From Alphaproteobacteria bacterium (GTDB lineage: Bacteria; Pseudomonadota; Alphaproteobacteria; Acetobacterales; Acetobacteraceae), in contig JAFKFI010000057.1 in the NCBI GenBank assembly GCA_017307285.1, positions 26,745 to 90,744 of the forward strand: a stretch of DNA of 64,000 nucleotides. The letters run 5' to 3'. A program made the translations under genes and the position numbers. The notes under the pieces were generated by a model. It was not told where the DNA came from. It made no database searches and saw nothing but the letters and a program-made list of their open reading frames with translations. This document shows positions 9,360 through 16,753 of the stretch, piece by piece (positions within the stretch are counted from its first letter, which is position 1; every line of letters starts with the position of its first letter).

Positions 9360-9425
9360 ACCTATTGAAAAAGCACAACCGTCATGGCGCGCACATCGCG
9401 CCCCTTTATCCTGCCATCGTGCGGC
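9360..9425. other. Candidate origin of transfer (oriT) with IncP-type nic core
   Basis: The intergenic region upstream of the relaxase contains TTTATCCTGCC at 9405-9415. The core TATCCTG followed by C matches the YATCCTG|Y nic consensus of IncP/Ti-type origins, where the relaxase cuts after the G (here after 9413). The site is flanked by short inverted sequences (cgcac near 9390, gtgcg near 9420). Position next to a MOBP-like relaxase and a trb/traG system supports the call; which strand is cut is inferred from the motif. Confidence 0.7.
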
Positions 9426-9502
9426 TGTGGTTGCGCCTTCCCGCCTTACCGCACTCTTTCGTGCGCTGGGGTTCGCCACGCCGCGATCGGACAACAGGCG
9501 CG

Positions 9503-10279
9503 TCATTGCTGCGGATCCGGACGTGCCTGCGCGACGAAGAGGCTGGAGGGGCGCGGTGAAAGCGTTCCCGCGTCACGCGCACGCGGTGTCGTCGCGCTGT
9601 CACCGGGCGCACGCTGTTCTTGCGATGATCCCGCATTTGCGCCGCCGTTCGCGCGCACGACGAACAGCGGTGCGCGTGTCCACGCGAGCGGATCGGCAAT
9701 CGGAATCGGAATGCTGCTTTCCAGCGGTTCCGTCCCGATAAGGGGCGCCACTGCCGCGACAAAGGCGCGCGTTTCGGCCGGCAACGCGCGAACGCCCGCG
9801 AGGTAATCGTCGTACCGCTGGGGCCCTGCGTTGTAGGCCGCGAGGAAGCCCGGCGATCCGTAGCGGTCGTGCATTTCGCGCAGGTACGCCGCGCCGGACA
9901 GGATGTTGTCGTGTGGATCGAAAGGATCGCGACCGAGGCCGTAGCGCGTGCGCAGCTCCGACCACGTGTCCGGCATGATCTGCATCAAGCCGATCGCGCC
10001 CTTGCGCGAGACGGCGCGCGCATCGCCGGCGCTCTCAGCGCCCATGACGGCCCGTATCCAGGAGACGGGCACGCCGAACCGCTGCGCAGCTTCCGCGATG
10101 TAGTCGGCGATCGGGTGCGCGCGCGGCGGACGCGCGACAGGCGCGTTCTGCGCAAGCACCTCGCCGGTGAACAGTCCGGCGATCAGCAGGCCGGAAAGGA
10201 GAAGAGTGGGAAGACGCCGGGCGAGCGAGCCCCGCCCGGCCGTCTCACTCCGCCTCCGCGAAATCGAGCGGATGTGCAT
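9503..10279 (-). CDS. Conjugation-associated lytic transglycosylase
   Basis: This 258-aa periplasmic enzyme opens peptidoglycan locally for assembly of the transfer apparatus (VirB1-like). A signal peptide (basic start, then LPTLLLSGLLIAGLF, then VLAQ) precedes an SLT domain with the catalytic Glu in MGAESAGDARAVS and the motifs GAIGLMQIMPDTW and AAYNAGPQ. The C-terminal tail is low-complexity. The start is placed at MHIRSISRR (10279), four bases after the DUF736 stop at 10284, since sequence further upstream overlaps that gene. Confidence 0.9.
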   Translation of the reverse strand: MHIRSISRRRSETAGRGSLARRLPTLLLSGLLIAGLFTGEVLAQNAPVARPPRAHPIADYIAEAAQRFGVPVSWIRAVMGAESAGDARAVSRKGAIGLMQIMPDTWSELRTRYGLGRDPFDPHDNILSGAAYLREMHDRYGSPGFLAAYNAGPQRYDDYLAGVRALPAETRAFVAAVAPLIGTEPLESSIPIPIADPLAWTRAPLFVVRANGGANAGSSQEQRAPGDSATTPRARDAGTLSPRPSSLFVAQARPDPQQ

Positions 10280-10283
10280 CGCG

Positions 10284-10619
10284 TCAGTCCCGCTCGGGCC
10301 GCTTCTGGGGGCGGCTCCAGTGCAGGCCCCAGACGGACTTTGCGTCACCCGACTGAAACAGATTGGCGCGGATCGGCTGGCCCAGCGTCGGGTCGTCGAT
10401 CTGGACCGAGACGTAATCGCCGGCCTTCTCGCCGGTGCGCTTCCAGCCGGCGCCGATCTCGGGACCGTTGTTGTCACCGAGATGGACGCGATAGTCCGGC
10501 GCGTTCTCGGCGTCGGAATGTTCCGCCGGAATCAGTACCATCTCGCTGTTCACTGCGAGCGTACGGACATGGCCGGTGTAACCGTTCTTGGTGCGTGTGA
10601 ACTCTCCGATCTGTGGCAT
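10284..10619 (-). CDS. DUF736 family protein (first copy)
   Basis: This 111-aa protein starts MPQIGEFTRTKNGYTGHVRTL and contains the family's conserved ENAPDYRVH and GAGWKRTGEKAGDYVSVQIDDP segments. DUF736 proteins are small beta-rich proteins of unknown function that are almost always encoded on conjugative plasmids and ICEs. A second, divergent copy lies at 15842-16165, about 40% alike by eye. The gene is followed at four bases by the transglycosylase gene, suggesting co-transcription. Confidence 0.9.
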   Translation of the reverse strand: MPQIGEFTRTKNGYTGHVRTLAVNSEMVLIPAEHSDAENAPDYRVHLGDNNGPEIGAGWKRTGEKAGDYVSVQIDDPTLGQPIRANLFQSGDAKSVWGLHWSRPQKRPERD

Positions 10620-10663
10620 TGAAAGCTCCTGTTTGCGGTGAAGAGGATGCGTTTGGCGCGCCG

Positions 10664-11209
10664 TCACCGCGTTGCGGCGCGCCATTCGAACCGGCCGTCG
10701 CCGTCCTCGTCGGTCCACAGGGGGATTGCGCGGCCGATGATCGAGGTGGTGGCGAGTGGGCCGAAGTACCGGCCGTCCATGCTGTCGGGAGCGGCCCAGT
10801 TCATGAGGAAGACTTCACCGTCGGCGATGCGGCGGCAGCCCTGCCAGGCCGGCAGGTCGCGGCCGGCCTGGTCGCGCGCCAACGCGTCGCCCATGTCGAT
10901 GCCGTCGACCGTGATATGCGCCCCGTCACGACAAACGCGTTGGCCCGGAAGGGCGGCGACGCGCTTCATCAACGGCACGCCTCGCGGCAGATAGCGGCGC
11001 TCGGCCATGAAGGAGGCGAGCGGTTCGGGTGTCGCGACGGCGACGAGGTCGGTGACTTCGAGGTGCCGCGCCGGCGCGATCGAATAGAGGCCCAGCGGCA
11101 CGCTGGCCGATGCATTCCAGATGAGCTTCGGCGCCACCGGAAGGAAGGAAAGGACGCCAACCGCCATAACGGCGAAGTACGTCGTCATGACGTAGCCGAA
11201 GCGCGTCAC
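10664..11209 (-). CDS. traF: TraF-type S26 signal peptidase (pilin maturation)
   Basis: This 181-aa S26-family serine peptidase has one N-terminal membrane helix (MTTYFAVMAVGVLSFLPV). The catalytic Ser lies in NASASVPLGLY, and the catalytic Lys in PLMKRVAALPGQ. In the RP4 system TraF processes and cyclises TrbC pilin, so the partner here is the trbC product at 3558-3917. The gene overlaps the DUF2840 stop by four bases, so the two are probably translated together. Confidence 0.9.
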   Translation of the reverse strand: MTRFGYVMTTYFAVMAVGVLSFLPVAPKLIWNASASVPLGLYSIAPARHLEVTDLVAVATPEPLASFMAERRYLPRGVPLMKRVAALPGQRVCRDGAHITVDGIDMGDALARDQAGRDLPAWQGCRRIADGEVFLMNWAAPDSMDGRYFGPLATTSIIGRAIPLWTDEDGDGRFEWRAATR

Positions 11210-11715
11210 GGCTCGACGCTCCGCCGCAGAAGGATCGCCCGATGCTGTTCGACGCTGTAAGCGCGCGGTTCCTGTCCGGCCGTCAAGCGATTGTGGACGT
11301 GCCGCCAGTGATGCGGTGACACCTCGGCCGGATCGATGCCGATCGCCTCGATCGCATCGATGATCTGGAGGACGCGCTCGACCTTCGGCCAGCCCTCCAT
11401 CTTGAGCAGTATGTCGCCGCCGGGCCGCACGAACGGGAGCGTCTGAAAATGCTCGCCGGGGATGATCGCGCGCACGATATCGATGCGCGAAATGACCGTG
11501 CCGTGGCCGTTCGACGCCCAGCGCACGAGGGCGAAGATGCTGTTCGACGCGAAGCTGAGCGTCCTGCGACGCCGGTCAAGGATCTGCTCCTCCTTCTCCT
11601 TGCCGAAGCGGATCCAGTATTCGACCTTCTTCTCGATCCACGTCAGTTCGACGCGCGTCAGGCCGTCGACCGGAAGCGGCGATGGCACGACACGCAGGTG
11701 GGACGCGCTGTTCAT
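11206..11715 (-). CDS. DUF2840 domain protein
   Basis: This 169-aa protein matches the DUF2840 family, recognised by LTWIEKKVEYWIRFGKE, SFASNSIFALVRWASN and the C-terminal RAYSVEQHRAILLRR. No catalytic motif or membrane segment is visible. In alphaproteobacterial ICEs and plasmids it lies between parA and traF, as here, overlapping both neighbours by four bases. The role is unknown; position suggests a part in transfer or maintenance. Confidence 0.85.
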   Translation of the reverse strand: MNSASHLRVVPSPLPVDGLTRVELTWIEKKVEYWIRFGKEKEEQILDRRRRTLSFASNSIFALVRWASNGHGTVISRIDIVRAIIPGEHFQTLPFVRPGGDILLKMEGWPKVERVLQIIDAIEAIGIDPAEVSPHHWRHVHNRLTAGQEPRAYSVEQHRAILLRRSVEP

Positions 11716-11966
11716 GGCAGGTCTCCTTCGGCTGGAGGAAATTCGCGGGCGAGCAGGTCGCGCAGCATGTCCGCGACGGTCAGGCCGCGCCGAAAGGCGA
11801 CGACCTTGATGCGGCCGCGCAGCTCCGGCGTGATGTCGATCGTCAGCCGTGCGGTGAACGCTGCGGCGTCGCTGTTGCCGCTGGAGCGCGGCTCCGGCGC
11901 CTTGATCCAGCGTTCGGGATCGGCCGGCCGCGCGATGAAGGCGCGTTTCGAAGGGCGCTGGGTCAT
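11712..11966 (-). CDS. Small ribbon-helix-helix partition-associated protein
   Basis: This 84-aa protein has a basic N terminus and a C-terminal ribbon-helix-helix segment (ARLTIDITPELRGRIKVVAF, then TVADMLRDLLAREF). It directly follows parA with a four-base overlap, so it is the likely DNA-binding partner of ParA (ParG-like) or a repressor of the partition operon. Homologues at this position are usually annotated only as ribbon-helix-helix or hypothetical. Confidence 0.7.
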   Translation of the reverse strand: MTQRPSKRAFIARPADPERWIKAPEPRSSGNSDAAAFTARLTIDITPELRGRIKVVAFRRGLTVADMLRDLLAREFPPAEGDLP

Positions 11967-12600
11967 CGCGCCAACCTCCCGACCTCGGCGGCTAGGGCGG
12001 TGATCTCGCGCGCCGCCGGACTTGCCGTGTGTGCTTCCCAGACGAGACGCCCGGATCGGGCGGCGTCGGCAAAGGCGACGCGCTGACCGATCTTGGAGGC
12101 GAGCAGCGGCGGATCGTGATCGGCGAGCGTCAGCGCCGTCTCGCGCGCGATGATGGTGCGCCCGCCGCACCGATTGAGAAGGAAGCGGGCGACGAGCTGC
12201 GGGCGATAGACGCGCGCCTCGCTCAGCAAGGCGAGCATCTCGGCCGAGCCCCAGCCGTCGAACGGCGATGGCTGCACCGGAATCAGGATGACGTCAGCCG
12301 CCAGCAGCGCCGAACGCATCAGTCCGGCGACGCGTGGTGGACCATCGATGACGATGTGATGGACATTGCGCGCGAGGTCGGGCGCCTCACGGTGGAGCGT
12401 GTCGCGCGCCAGGCCGAGGACGCCGAACAGGCGTGGAAGGCTTTCGCGTGCGCGCTGCTGCGACCAGTCAGCGCTGAGCCTTGCGGGTCGGCGTCGATGA
12501 GCGTCACACGCTGGCCGCGTCTCGCCCACTCACCCGCGAGATGGAGCGCGAGCGTGGTCTTGCCGACGCCGCCTTTTTGGTTGAGCAGCGCGACGATCAT
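11963..12600 (-). pseudogene. parA: ParA partition ATPase, interrupted by a one-base frameshift
   Basis: ParA-like ATPases partition replicating DNA. The first part reads [20 protein letters not shown] with an intact deviant Walker A and [11 protein letters not shown]. It then leaves frame near 12469, where the expected Leu-Asp-Trp-Ser lacks one base (CCAGTCAG on the plus strand instead of CCAGTCCAG). The rest continues in another frame from [14 protein letters not shown] through [15 protein letters not shown] and VQPSPFDGWGSAEM segments to the stop at 11963. Restoring one base gives a normal 212-aa protein. Either parA is inactive here or this is a sequence error. Confidence 0.85.
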
Positions 12601-12738
12601 GGCGCGGCTCGCTGGCGGCGGCACTCATGCACAGGTGTGGAGTGCGGGACGGACGTTAGAAAGATTCCGAAGGAATCTTGGTTAGAAGAGTTACGGCGCG
12701 CGCAATGTCTTGAATCCGCGCCTGGATTCCATGATTCC

Positions 12739-12802
12739 GGTCCCCGATAGCACGAGGTTCGGGTCCCCGATGGCACGATAGGCCCGGTCCCTGATAGCAC
12801 GA
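12739..12802. repeat. Three iterons, candidate replication origin
   Basis: Three direct copies of GGTCCCCGATAGCACGA start at 12739, 12762 and 12786. The second and third each differ from the first by one base. The spacing is 23 and 24 bases, about two helical turns, so all three lie on the same DNA face. They sit between the end of repA and the start of parA, where initiator-binding iterons of plasmid-type origins are expected. The flanks 12601-12738 contain no other gene. Confidence 0.75.
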
Positions 12803-12808
12803 GGCGAT

Positions 12809-13687
12809 TCACAGCTTATCCCCAGCGCGAGAGATTCCGCGCCGGCCTAGTGGAGCGAGGGCAGCGGGATCGATGGGTGCGAAGGCCAGGCGTTCGGGCG
12901 CGTCCGACGGCTGCTCGAGGGTCAGCCGGTAGCCGGGCAGCGTCTGCCGGCGAACGATGTCGCGCAGGTCGTAGGCGAAATGCTTGAGTGGTGAGAGGCT
13001 GCCGGATTTCGCATGGAGATAGGCGACGTCGAAGCTCCAGCCGTAGTGCTGGCGACCGCCGTGCTTGCGCACCAGGCGATACAGCCAGCGCTCCAGCCCG
13101 CCGGTCAGACGGAAGTAGGCGGGGTCGATCGTCAGCACCAACGCGTCATCAAGGACAGCGGCAAAGAACCAGTCCGGTACGATCAGCTCGAGACCGAGCG
13201 GACGGCCGTGCGCGTCCGCACGCTCCTTCCACTCGTTGATCCAGGAGAAGCGGTGCATCCGCCGCTCGGACGGCTGGCGGATCGAGGTCGCTACGGTGGT
13301 GGATTGCAGGCGGTCGAGCGCGGCCTTCAGACGGTCATAGTCGCGCGCACTCACCCCGCGGCCGATGAAGGAGAGAATTTCGTATGGCGTCGCCGCCATC
13401 AGGCGCGACGGCCGCAGGCCGAGGTCGCGCGCCTCGACGATCTGTGAGGCTGCCCAGATCAGCACGTCGGCGTCCCAGATTGTCGCCATGCCGTGCTCCG
13501 GGACCGCCTCGACCCGGATGACGATGGTGCCGGCCTTGAAGTCGATCGGCGCCAGCCGCTTCGACTTGGCGAGCGAGAAGAACGGATAGGCCATGAGGTC
13601 CTGCGCGTCGCGCGGCGCGAGATCGCCGGGCAGCGCCCGGAAGAGATCGAGCTGATCACGCTCGCTATGGCGTCGCGCCCAGGACAT
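12809..13687 (-). CDS. repA: RepA-type replication initiator
   Basis: This 292-aa protein matches the replication initiator protein A family of alphaproteobacterial plasmids and ICEs, with ALPGDLAPRDAQDLMAYPFF, SKRLAPIDF, YEILSFIGRG, HRFSWINEW and GGLERWLYRLVRKHGG. It would bind the iterons at 12739-12802 and start replication. The start at 13687 (MSWARRHSERDQ) is preferred to upstream codons, which overlap the next gene. On an ICE, such a gene suggests the excised circle can replicate. Confidence 0.88.
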   Translation of the reverse strand: MSWARRHSERDQLDLFRALPGDLAPRDAQDLMAYPFFSLAKSKRLAPIDFKAGTIVIRVEAVPEHGMATIWDADVLIWAASQIVEARDLGLRPSRLMAATPYEILSFIGRGVSARDYDRLKAALDRLQSTTVATSIRQPSERRMHRFSWINEWKERADAHGRPLGLELIVPDWFFAAVLDDALVLTIDPAYFRLTGGLERWLYRLVRKHGGRQHYGWSFDVAYLHAKSGSLSPLKHFAYDLRDIVRRQTLPGYRLTLEQPSDAPERLAFAPIDPAALAPLGRRGISRAGDKL

Positions 13688-13697
13688 GCCGCGCCTC

Positions 13698-13973
13698 TCA
13701 ACGGCGGCTGCGACCGGCCTGCGCCGAGGCCGAGTCGTGGCGCTTGGCCGGCAGCACGGAGCCGCGCGGGTCGGACGTCGAGGTGACCGCGCCGCGATCG
13801 GCCCAGGCCTTGAGATCGTCGAGCGCATAGACGACGCGCCCGCCGAGCTTCCGATAGGCCGGCCCGGTGCCGTAGGTGCGATGCTTCTCCAGTGTCCGGC
13901 TGGAGAGGCCGAGGAAGTCGGCGGCCTCCGGCGTCCGCAAGTAGCGCGGCGGCAAGCCGGCGAGATTCGTCAT
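13698..13973 (-). CDS. AlpA/MerR-like helix-turn-helix regulator
   Basis: This 91-aa protein contains a winged helix-turn-helix of the AlpA/excisionase type: YLRTPEAADFLGLSSRTLEKHR, then GPAYRKLGGRVVYALDDLKAW. Such proteins act as small activators or directionality factors and often precede repA in these elements, as here, eleven bases upstream. The Ser/Arg-rich C terminus is probably disordered. It may control repA or excision; the sequence alone cannot decide. Confidence 0.8.
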   Translation of the reverse strand: MTNLAGLPPRYLRTPEAADFLGLSSRTLEKHRTYGTGPAYRKLGGRVVYALDDLKAWADRGAVTSTSDPRGSVLPAKRHDSASAQAGRSRR

Positions 13974-14110
13974 GTCGCACCTCCGGGCGTTCGTTCAGGT
14001 TGCCGGCGAGTACCGGCGAGCGAAGGCCACGGTGGCGGAGGAAAGCTGCGTGGGGGGATGGCGAAGATGCGAGTGCTAAAATCGCACCCCTGCGGAATAG
14101 CGCGGCGGGA

Positions 14111-14882
14111 TTACTGACGGCGTCGCCGACGCAGGAGCGCGCGATAGCCACCAGCTATCAGCGCGAGGCCGTCCTTCACGAGATCAATCGTCACGTCGCG
14201 AAGGGCGGAGGTCTTCCAAGACGCATCGGCGATGCGGGCGGCCCCGAAGATAGCTTCGGCGATTTCGCGGTAGCTCGCCCCTTCCGTGTGTCCATCCACC
14301 GCCTGAAGCATGCGCCGAAGTCGCCGACGCTGCTGCTTGGTCAGTCGCCCGTCGATCGGCACCTTTCGTCCGTTCACGGCACGCCAAAGACGGGTGACCG
14401 CGTCGATGCGGTCGAGGCCATCGGCCCCCAGCGGGACCAATGCGACAACTGGGTTCGCGGGCGAAGCATCAGTTGTGAGGAAGAGTCGAACGGCGTTCGC
14501 GCCGCGACCCTGGACAATGCTTAACCCGTCTGCGCCGTCGCGGGCGGTATTCGCATCGAGGTCAGGCGGGACAGCGCTCTCCACTGAAGGCGATGGAGGC
14601 ACTGCGGTGAGGATGACAGTGCCGGGATCGACATCGGGGGTCCAGAAGACGGTGGCGTTCGTGGCGGCGAGCGACGGGTCGATCGCGAAAGCGCAACCCC
14701 CAGCGCGGCCGCACCAGCACGGCGAAGCGCTGGGCGGCAGCGGAGGATCGCTCGCTTTCGGCAAAGTCTCGTTGGTATTTCGGGTTGCGCCTCAGCCATT
14801 CCCAGGCGAGGTCCGGCGCGAAGAGATAATCGAGATAGTCGTACGTCTCGGAGGTGCGCCAGCGCGATGTGTCGGGACCCAT
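14111..14882 (-). pseudogene. DUF6499/DUF2285 regulator, frameshifted
   Basis: The first part, starting at 14882, reads MGPDTSRWRTSETYDYLDYL, then LAWEWLRRNPKYQRDF, a DUF6499-type N-terminal domain. At about 14685-14691 the reading leaves frame after RWGLRF. The continuation AIDPSLAATNATVFWTPDVD lies one frame over and runs through a DUF2285-type C-terminal domain to 14111. One extra base in the present sequence explains this. Intact versions are probable transcription factors in the regulatory region of these ICEs. The break may be real or a sequence error. Confidence 0.75.
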
Positions 14883-15007
14883 GTGTTTCCTCCCCCGACC
14901 CTTTGGTCGGGCGCGTGCGAAGGAGGAATACGATCGCGGGTTGAGACGACGGCGGGTAGCCGCCGAACATGCAAGGGGTGATGCTAGGACAGCATCACGT
15001 CTCGATA

Positions 15008-15265
15008 TCAGGCCTCGCGCGCGAGCTGCCGGTAGCCGTACTCACGCATCCAACGGGCACGGGCGAGGTGGCTGCGGTGCACGCGATAGGCGCGCTCAGG
15101 TTCCCTGCCGGCGTCGATGCCGAACAGGAGCGCCACGGCTTCGCGCCAATCGGCGGCGTCGGTTTCCGCGTCGAGCAGCCGCATGTAGAGCTTCATGTGA
15201 GCGCGGTCGTAGCTCGTCAGCAGCGTGCTTTGCGGCGGCTCGTCTAGGAATGCTTGGTGTGTCAA
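15008..15265 (-). CDS. Small DUF2285 domain protein
   Basis: This 85-aa protein reads LLTSYDRAHMKLYMRLLDAE, then ADWREAVALLFGIDAGREPERAYR and HLARARWMREYGYRQL, a complete short DUF2285 unit. These proteins are small DNA-binding candidates found beside the larger DUF6499/DUF2285 protein in alphaproteobacterial ICEs, the same arrangement as here. No membrane segment or catalytic motif is present. The function is not established; regulation of transfer or replication is a reasonable guess. Confidence 0.75.
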   Translation of the reverse strand: MTHQAFLDEPPQSTLLTSYDRAHMKLYMRLLDAETDAADWREAVALLFGIDAGREPERAYRVHRSHLARARWMREYGYRQLAREA

Positions 15266-15385
15266 TTCGAGCCCCGACGGTCGACACGGGTTCGGTGCAA
15301 CGGATTGTTAACCCTAGGCACACTGGCGGCCGGTGCAAGAGGAGCGCCGTGCACGCTCTTCCGCCCGCTGCACGGGAGTGCCGCG

Positions 15386-15637
15386 TCAAGTTCTGCCGTG
15401 GGCGCCCAATTTCGCGCGTACAAGCATCACTCCTTCGCCCTGGTCGGACGACAGGAAGACGATGCCGTTGGCCTCTAGCGTGCGACGGACCTGATCTTCC
15501 GTCGACTCGTAGACGGCGCTGTGAGCGGATTCGAGTCGTTTGAGCGCCGTCAGCGATACCAGGGCCTTGTCCGCGAGCGTCTCCTGTGTCCATCCCAGCA
15601 ACGCGCGAGCGGCCCGCGATTGTCGGGAGGTGATCAT
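15386..15637 (-). CDS. XRE-like helix-turn-helix repressor
   Basis: This 83-aa protein has an N-terminal XRE-type helix-turn-helix (SRAARALLGWTQETLADKA, then VSLTALKRLESA) and a short C-terminal segment. Small proteins of this form commonly repress transfer functions of ICEs. The start at 15637 lies inside a perfect palindrome (15625-15652) that also contains the GGGAGG ribosome-binding site, and a second inverted repeat lies upstream at 15679-15695. Both suggest tight autoregulation. Confidence 0.82.
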   Translation of the reverse strand: MITSRQSRAARALLGWTQETLADKALVSLTALKRLESAHSAVYESTEDQVRRTLEANGIVFLSSDQGEGVMLVRAKLGAHGRT

Positions 15638-15652
15638 GCATGATCACCTCCC
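15625..15652. promoter_or_regulatory. 28-bp perfect palindrome over the start of the XRE gene
   Basis: The sequence from 15625 to 15652 is its own reverse complement over all 28 bases, centred on ATGCAT. On the minus strand it includes the GGGAGG ribosome-binding site, the start codon at 15637 and the first four codons. As DNA it could be an operator. As RNA it would form an eleven-base-pair hairpin hiding the ribosome-binding site. Either would control the XRE regulator. Confidence 0.75.
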
Positions 15653-15678
15653 ACCGGGCCGATCGAGCAGCCAGAACT

Positions 15679-15695
15679 ACGACTAAAATAGTCGT
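15679..15695. promoter_or_regulatory. Inverted repeat, probable operator
   Basis: ACGACTA at 15679-15685 and TAGTCGT at 15689-15695 form a perfect inverted repeat with a three-base A spacer in an AT-richer stretch. It lies about 42 bases upstream of the XRE gene start and is well placed as its autoregulatory operator or as overlap with its promoter. No other gene starts nearby on the plus strand. The assignment to the XRE protein is inference. Confidence 0.55.
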
Positions 15696-15796
15696 TCTTG
15701 GTCAAGGAGGCGAGCAAAAATGGCCGGCAAACACAGGCCATTAGCCGACTCGCCGTGAACTGATTCGGTCGTCTGCCCCTCGTCTCCGGGAGCGGG

Positions 15797-15831
15797 CCAG
15801 GCCCCGCCCGGTCAAGCCGGGCGGGGCCTGG
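15797..15831 (-). terminator. Strong GC hairpin after DUF736
   Basis: Perfect 15-base arms (15797-15811 and 15817-15831) enclose the five-base loop TCAAG. The hairpin begins eleven bases after the DUF736 stop at 15842 in the direction of transcription. It lacks a clear T run on the minus strand, so it may act as a Rho-assisted terminator or transcript-protecting stem rather than a classical intrinsic terminator. Confidence 0.65.
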
Positions 15832-15841
15832 GGCTCTCGCC

Positions 15842-16165
15842 TCACTCGCCGTTGCGGCGGTTGGGGCGGGACCAGATCAGGCTGTAGCCTTCGCCTTCCT
15901 CGTCGTCGAAGAGGTTTGCATAGATGGGAGCCGTGAACGACGGGTCGTCGAGCTTGAGGCCCAGATAGTCGCGGCCCTCGTTGGAGCGCTTGGCCCAGGC
16001 GGCGCCGATCTCGACGCGGCCCGCGAAGACGCGGTGGCTGGGGGCGTTCTCACCCGAGCGGGTGGCTTCGGGGACGATGCGGACGTTCTTGGCCTGGACG
16101 CTGAGGGTGACGATCTGGCCAACGAACTCGTTGCCGGACTTCTTGAAGGTGCCGATGGTCGCCAT
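15842..16165 (-). CDS. DUF736 family protein (second copy)
   Basis: This 107-aa DUF736 protein starts MATIGTFKKSGNEFVGQIVTL and has GENAPSHRVFAGRVEIGAAW, RDYLGLKLDDPSF and YSLIWSRPNRR. It is a divergent paralogue of the protein at 10284-10619. A good ribosome-binding site (aaggag) lies seven bases before the start at 16165. It stands alone, with a hairpin after it and a long structured leader before it (16166-16340). Molecular function is unknown for the family. Confidence 0.9.
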   Translation of the reverse strand: MATIGTFKKSGNEFVGQIVTLSVQAKNVRIVPEATRSGENAPSHRVFAGRVEIGAAWAKRSNEGRDYLGLKLDDPSFTAPIYANLFDDEEGEGYSLIWSRPNRRNGE

Positions 16166-16753
16166 GGTAGTTCTCCTTGATCTCTGTTTCGAGCCCGCAC
16201 CATTGCGGCCTCGATGGCGATCGGTTGGCTGGAGGCGATCGACGCCGCACCTGCGCGCAGGCCGGAGCGCAGCGGAGGATGGCAGCCGCGAGACTTTCTT
16301 GTTTCGCGAGGAATGGGCGTAGCCCAGGGGAAGAAAGTCGATCGGCGCCATTGCGGCATAGGCGATCGAGGCAAAGCCGGCCTTCGGCCAGATCAGCCCA
16401 TCAAAGAGGCCGCTTGGAGCGCTCGATCAGACAGAGATGGATCAAGGAGAACCTGGCGAGACCGTCGTGCGACCGGAGAGACTCGACAGCGGCGGCGGCC
16501 AGTGCTTCATCATGTCGAGGCAAACGAACCTGCGCATCAATGCTCCCGATAAGAAACGAGGGGGCGAGCGATCCAGCCCGCCTTCGCAGGCGTCGTCGTT
16601 CGTTGAGTGGCCTTGCCCCGCGTTCCAACGTGACCCGCTACCAGCGGCTCGCTCCGATCCCGGAAGTCACGCAGCGAACAGCGAAGTGCCAACTGACGCG
16701 ATGGAGTCGAAGGCTGCAGGCTGATCTGGTGACGCCGCGTGGCTGGAATGGCG
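16166..16753. other. 588-bp intergenic region with a structured element and no gene
   Basis: No reading frame here shows protein-like composition. The part nearest DUF736 holds the hairpin element at 16292-16339 and a CCTGCGCGCAGG palindrome at 16250-16261. The sequence before DUF736 (acagagatcaaggagaac on the minus strand) recurs in near-identical form on the plus strand at 16431-16450, so part of the region may be a degenerate inverted duplication. From 16460 to 16753 I see nothing specific. Confidence 0.5.
16292..16339 (-). ncRNA. Structured intergenic element, copy A
   Basis: GACTTTCTT (16292-16300) pairs with AAGAAAGTC (16331-16339) around a core which on the minus strand holds a GGGC-tac-GCCC hairpin and then CGCGAA. 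Copy B at 18389-18451 has the same layout with different arm bases that still pair. The shared sequence ATCCTCCGCTG follows the stem in both. The pattern indicates a selected RNA or DNA structure. I do not recognise it as a named family. Confidence 0.5.

Noticed and set aside
14735..14765. Third match to the AGCGGAGGAT part of the structured intergenic element
   Set aside because: It lies inside the coding part of the DUF6499 domain and lacks the pairing arms, so it is probably chance.
15640..15830. CRISPR-like or repeat array
   Set aside because: The palindromes there are single elements with different sequences; no repeat-spacer pattern exists anywhere in the window.
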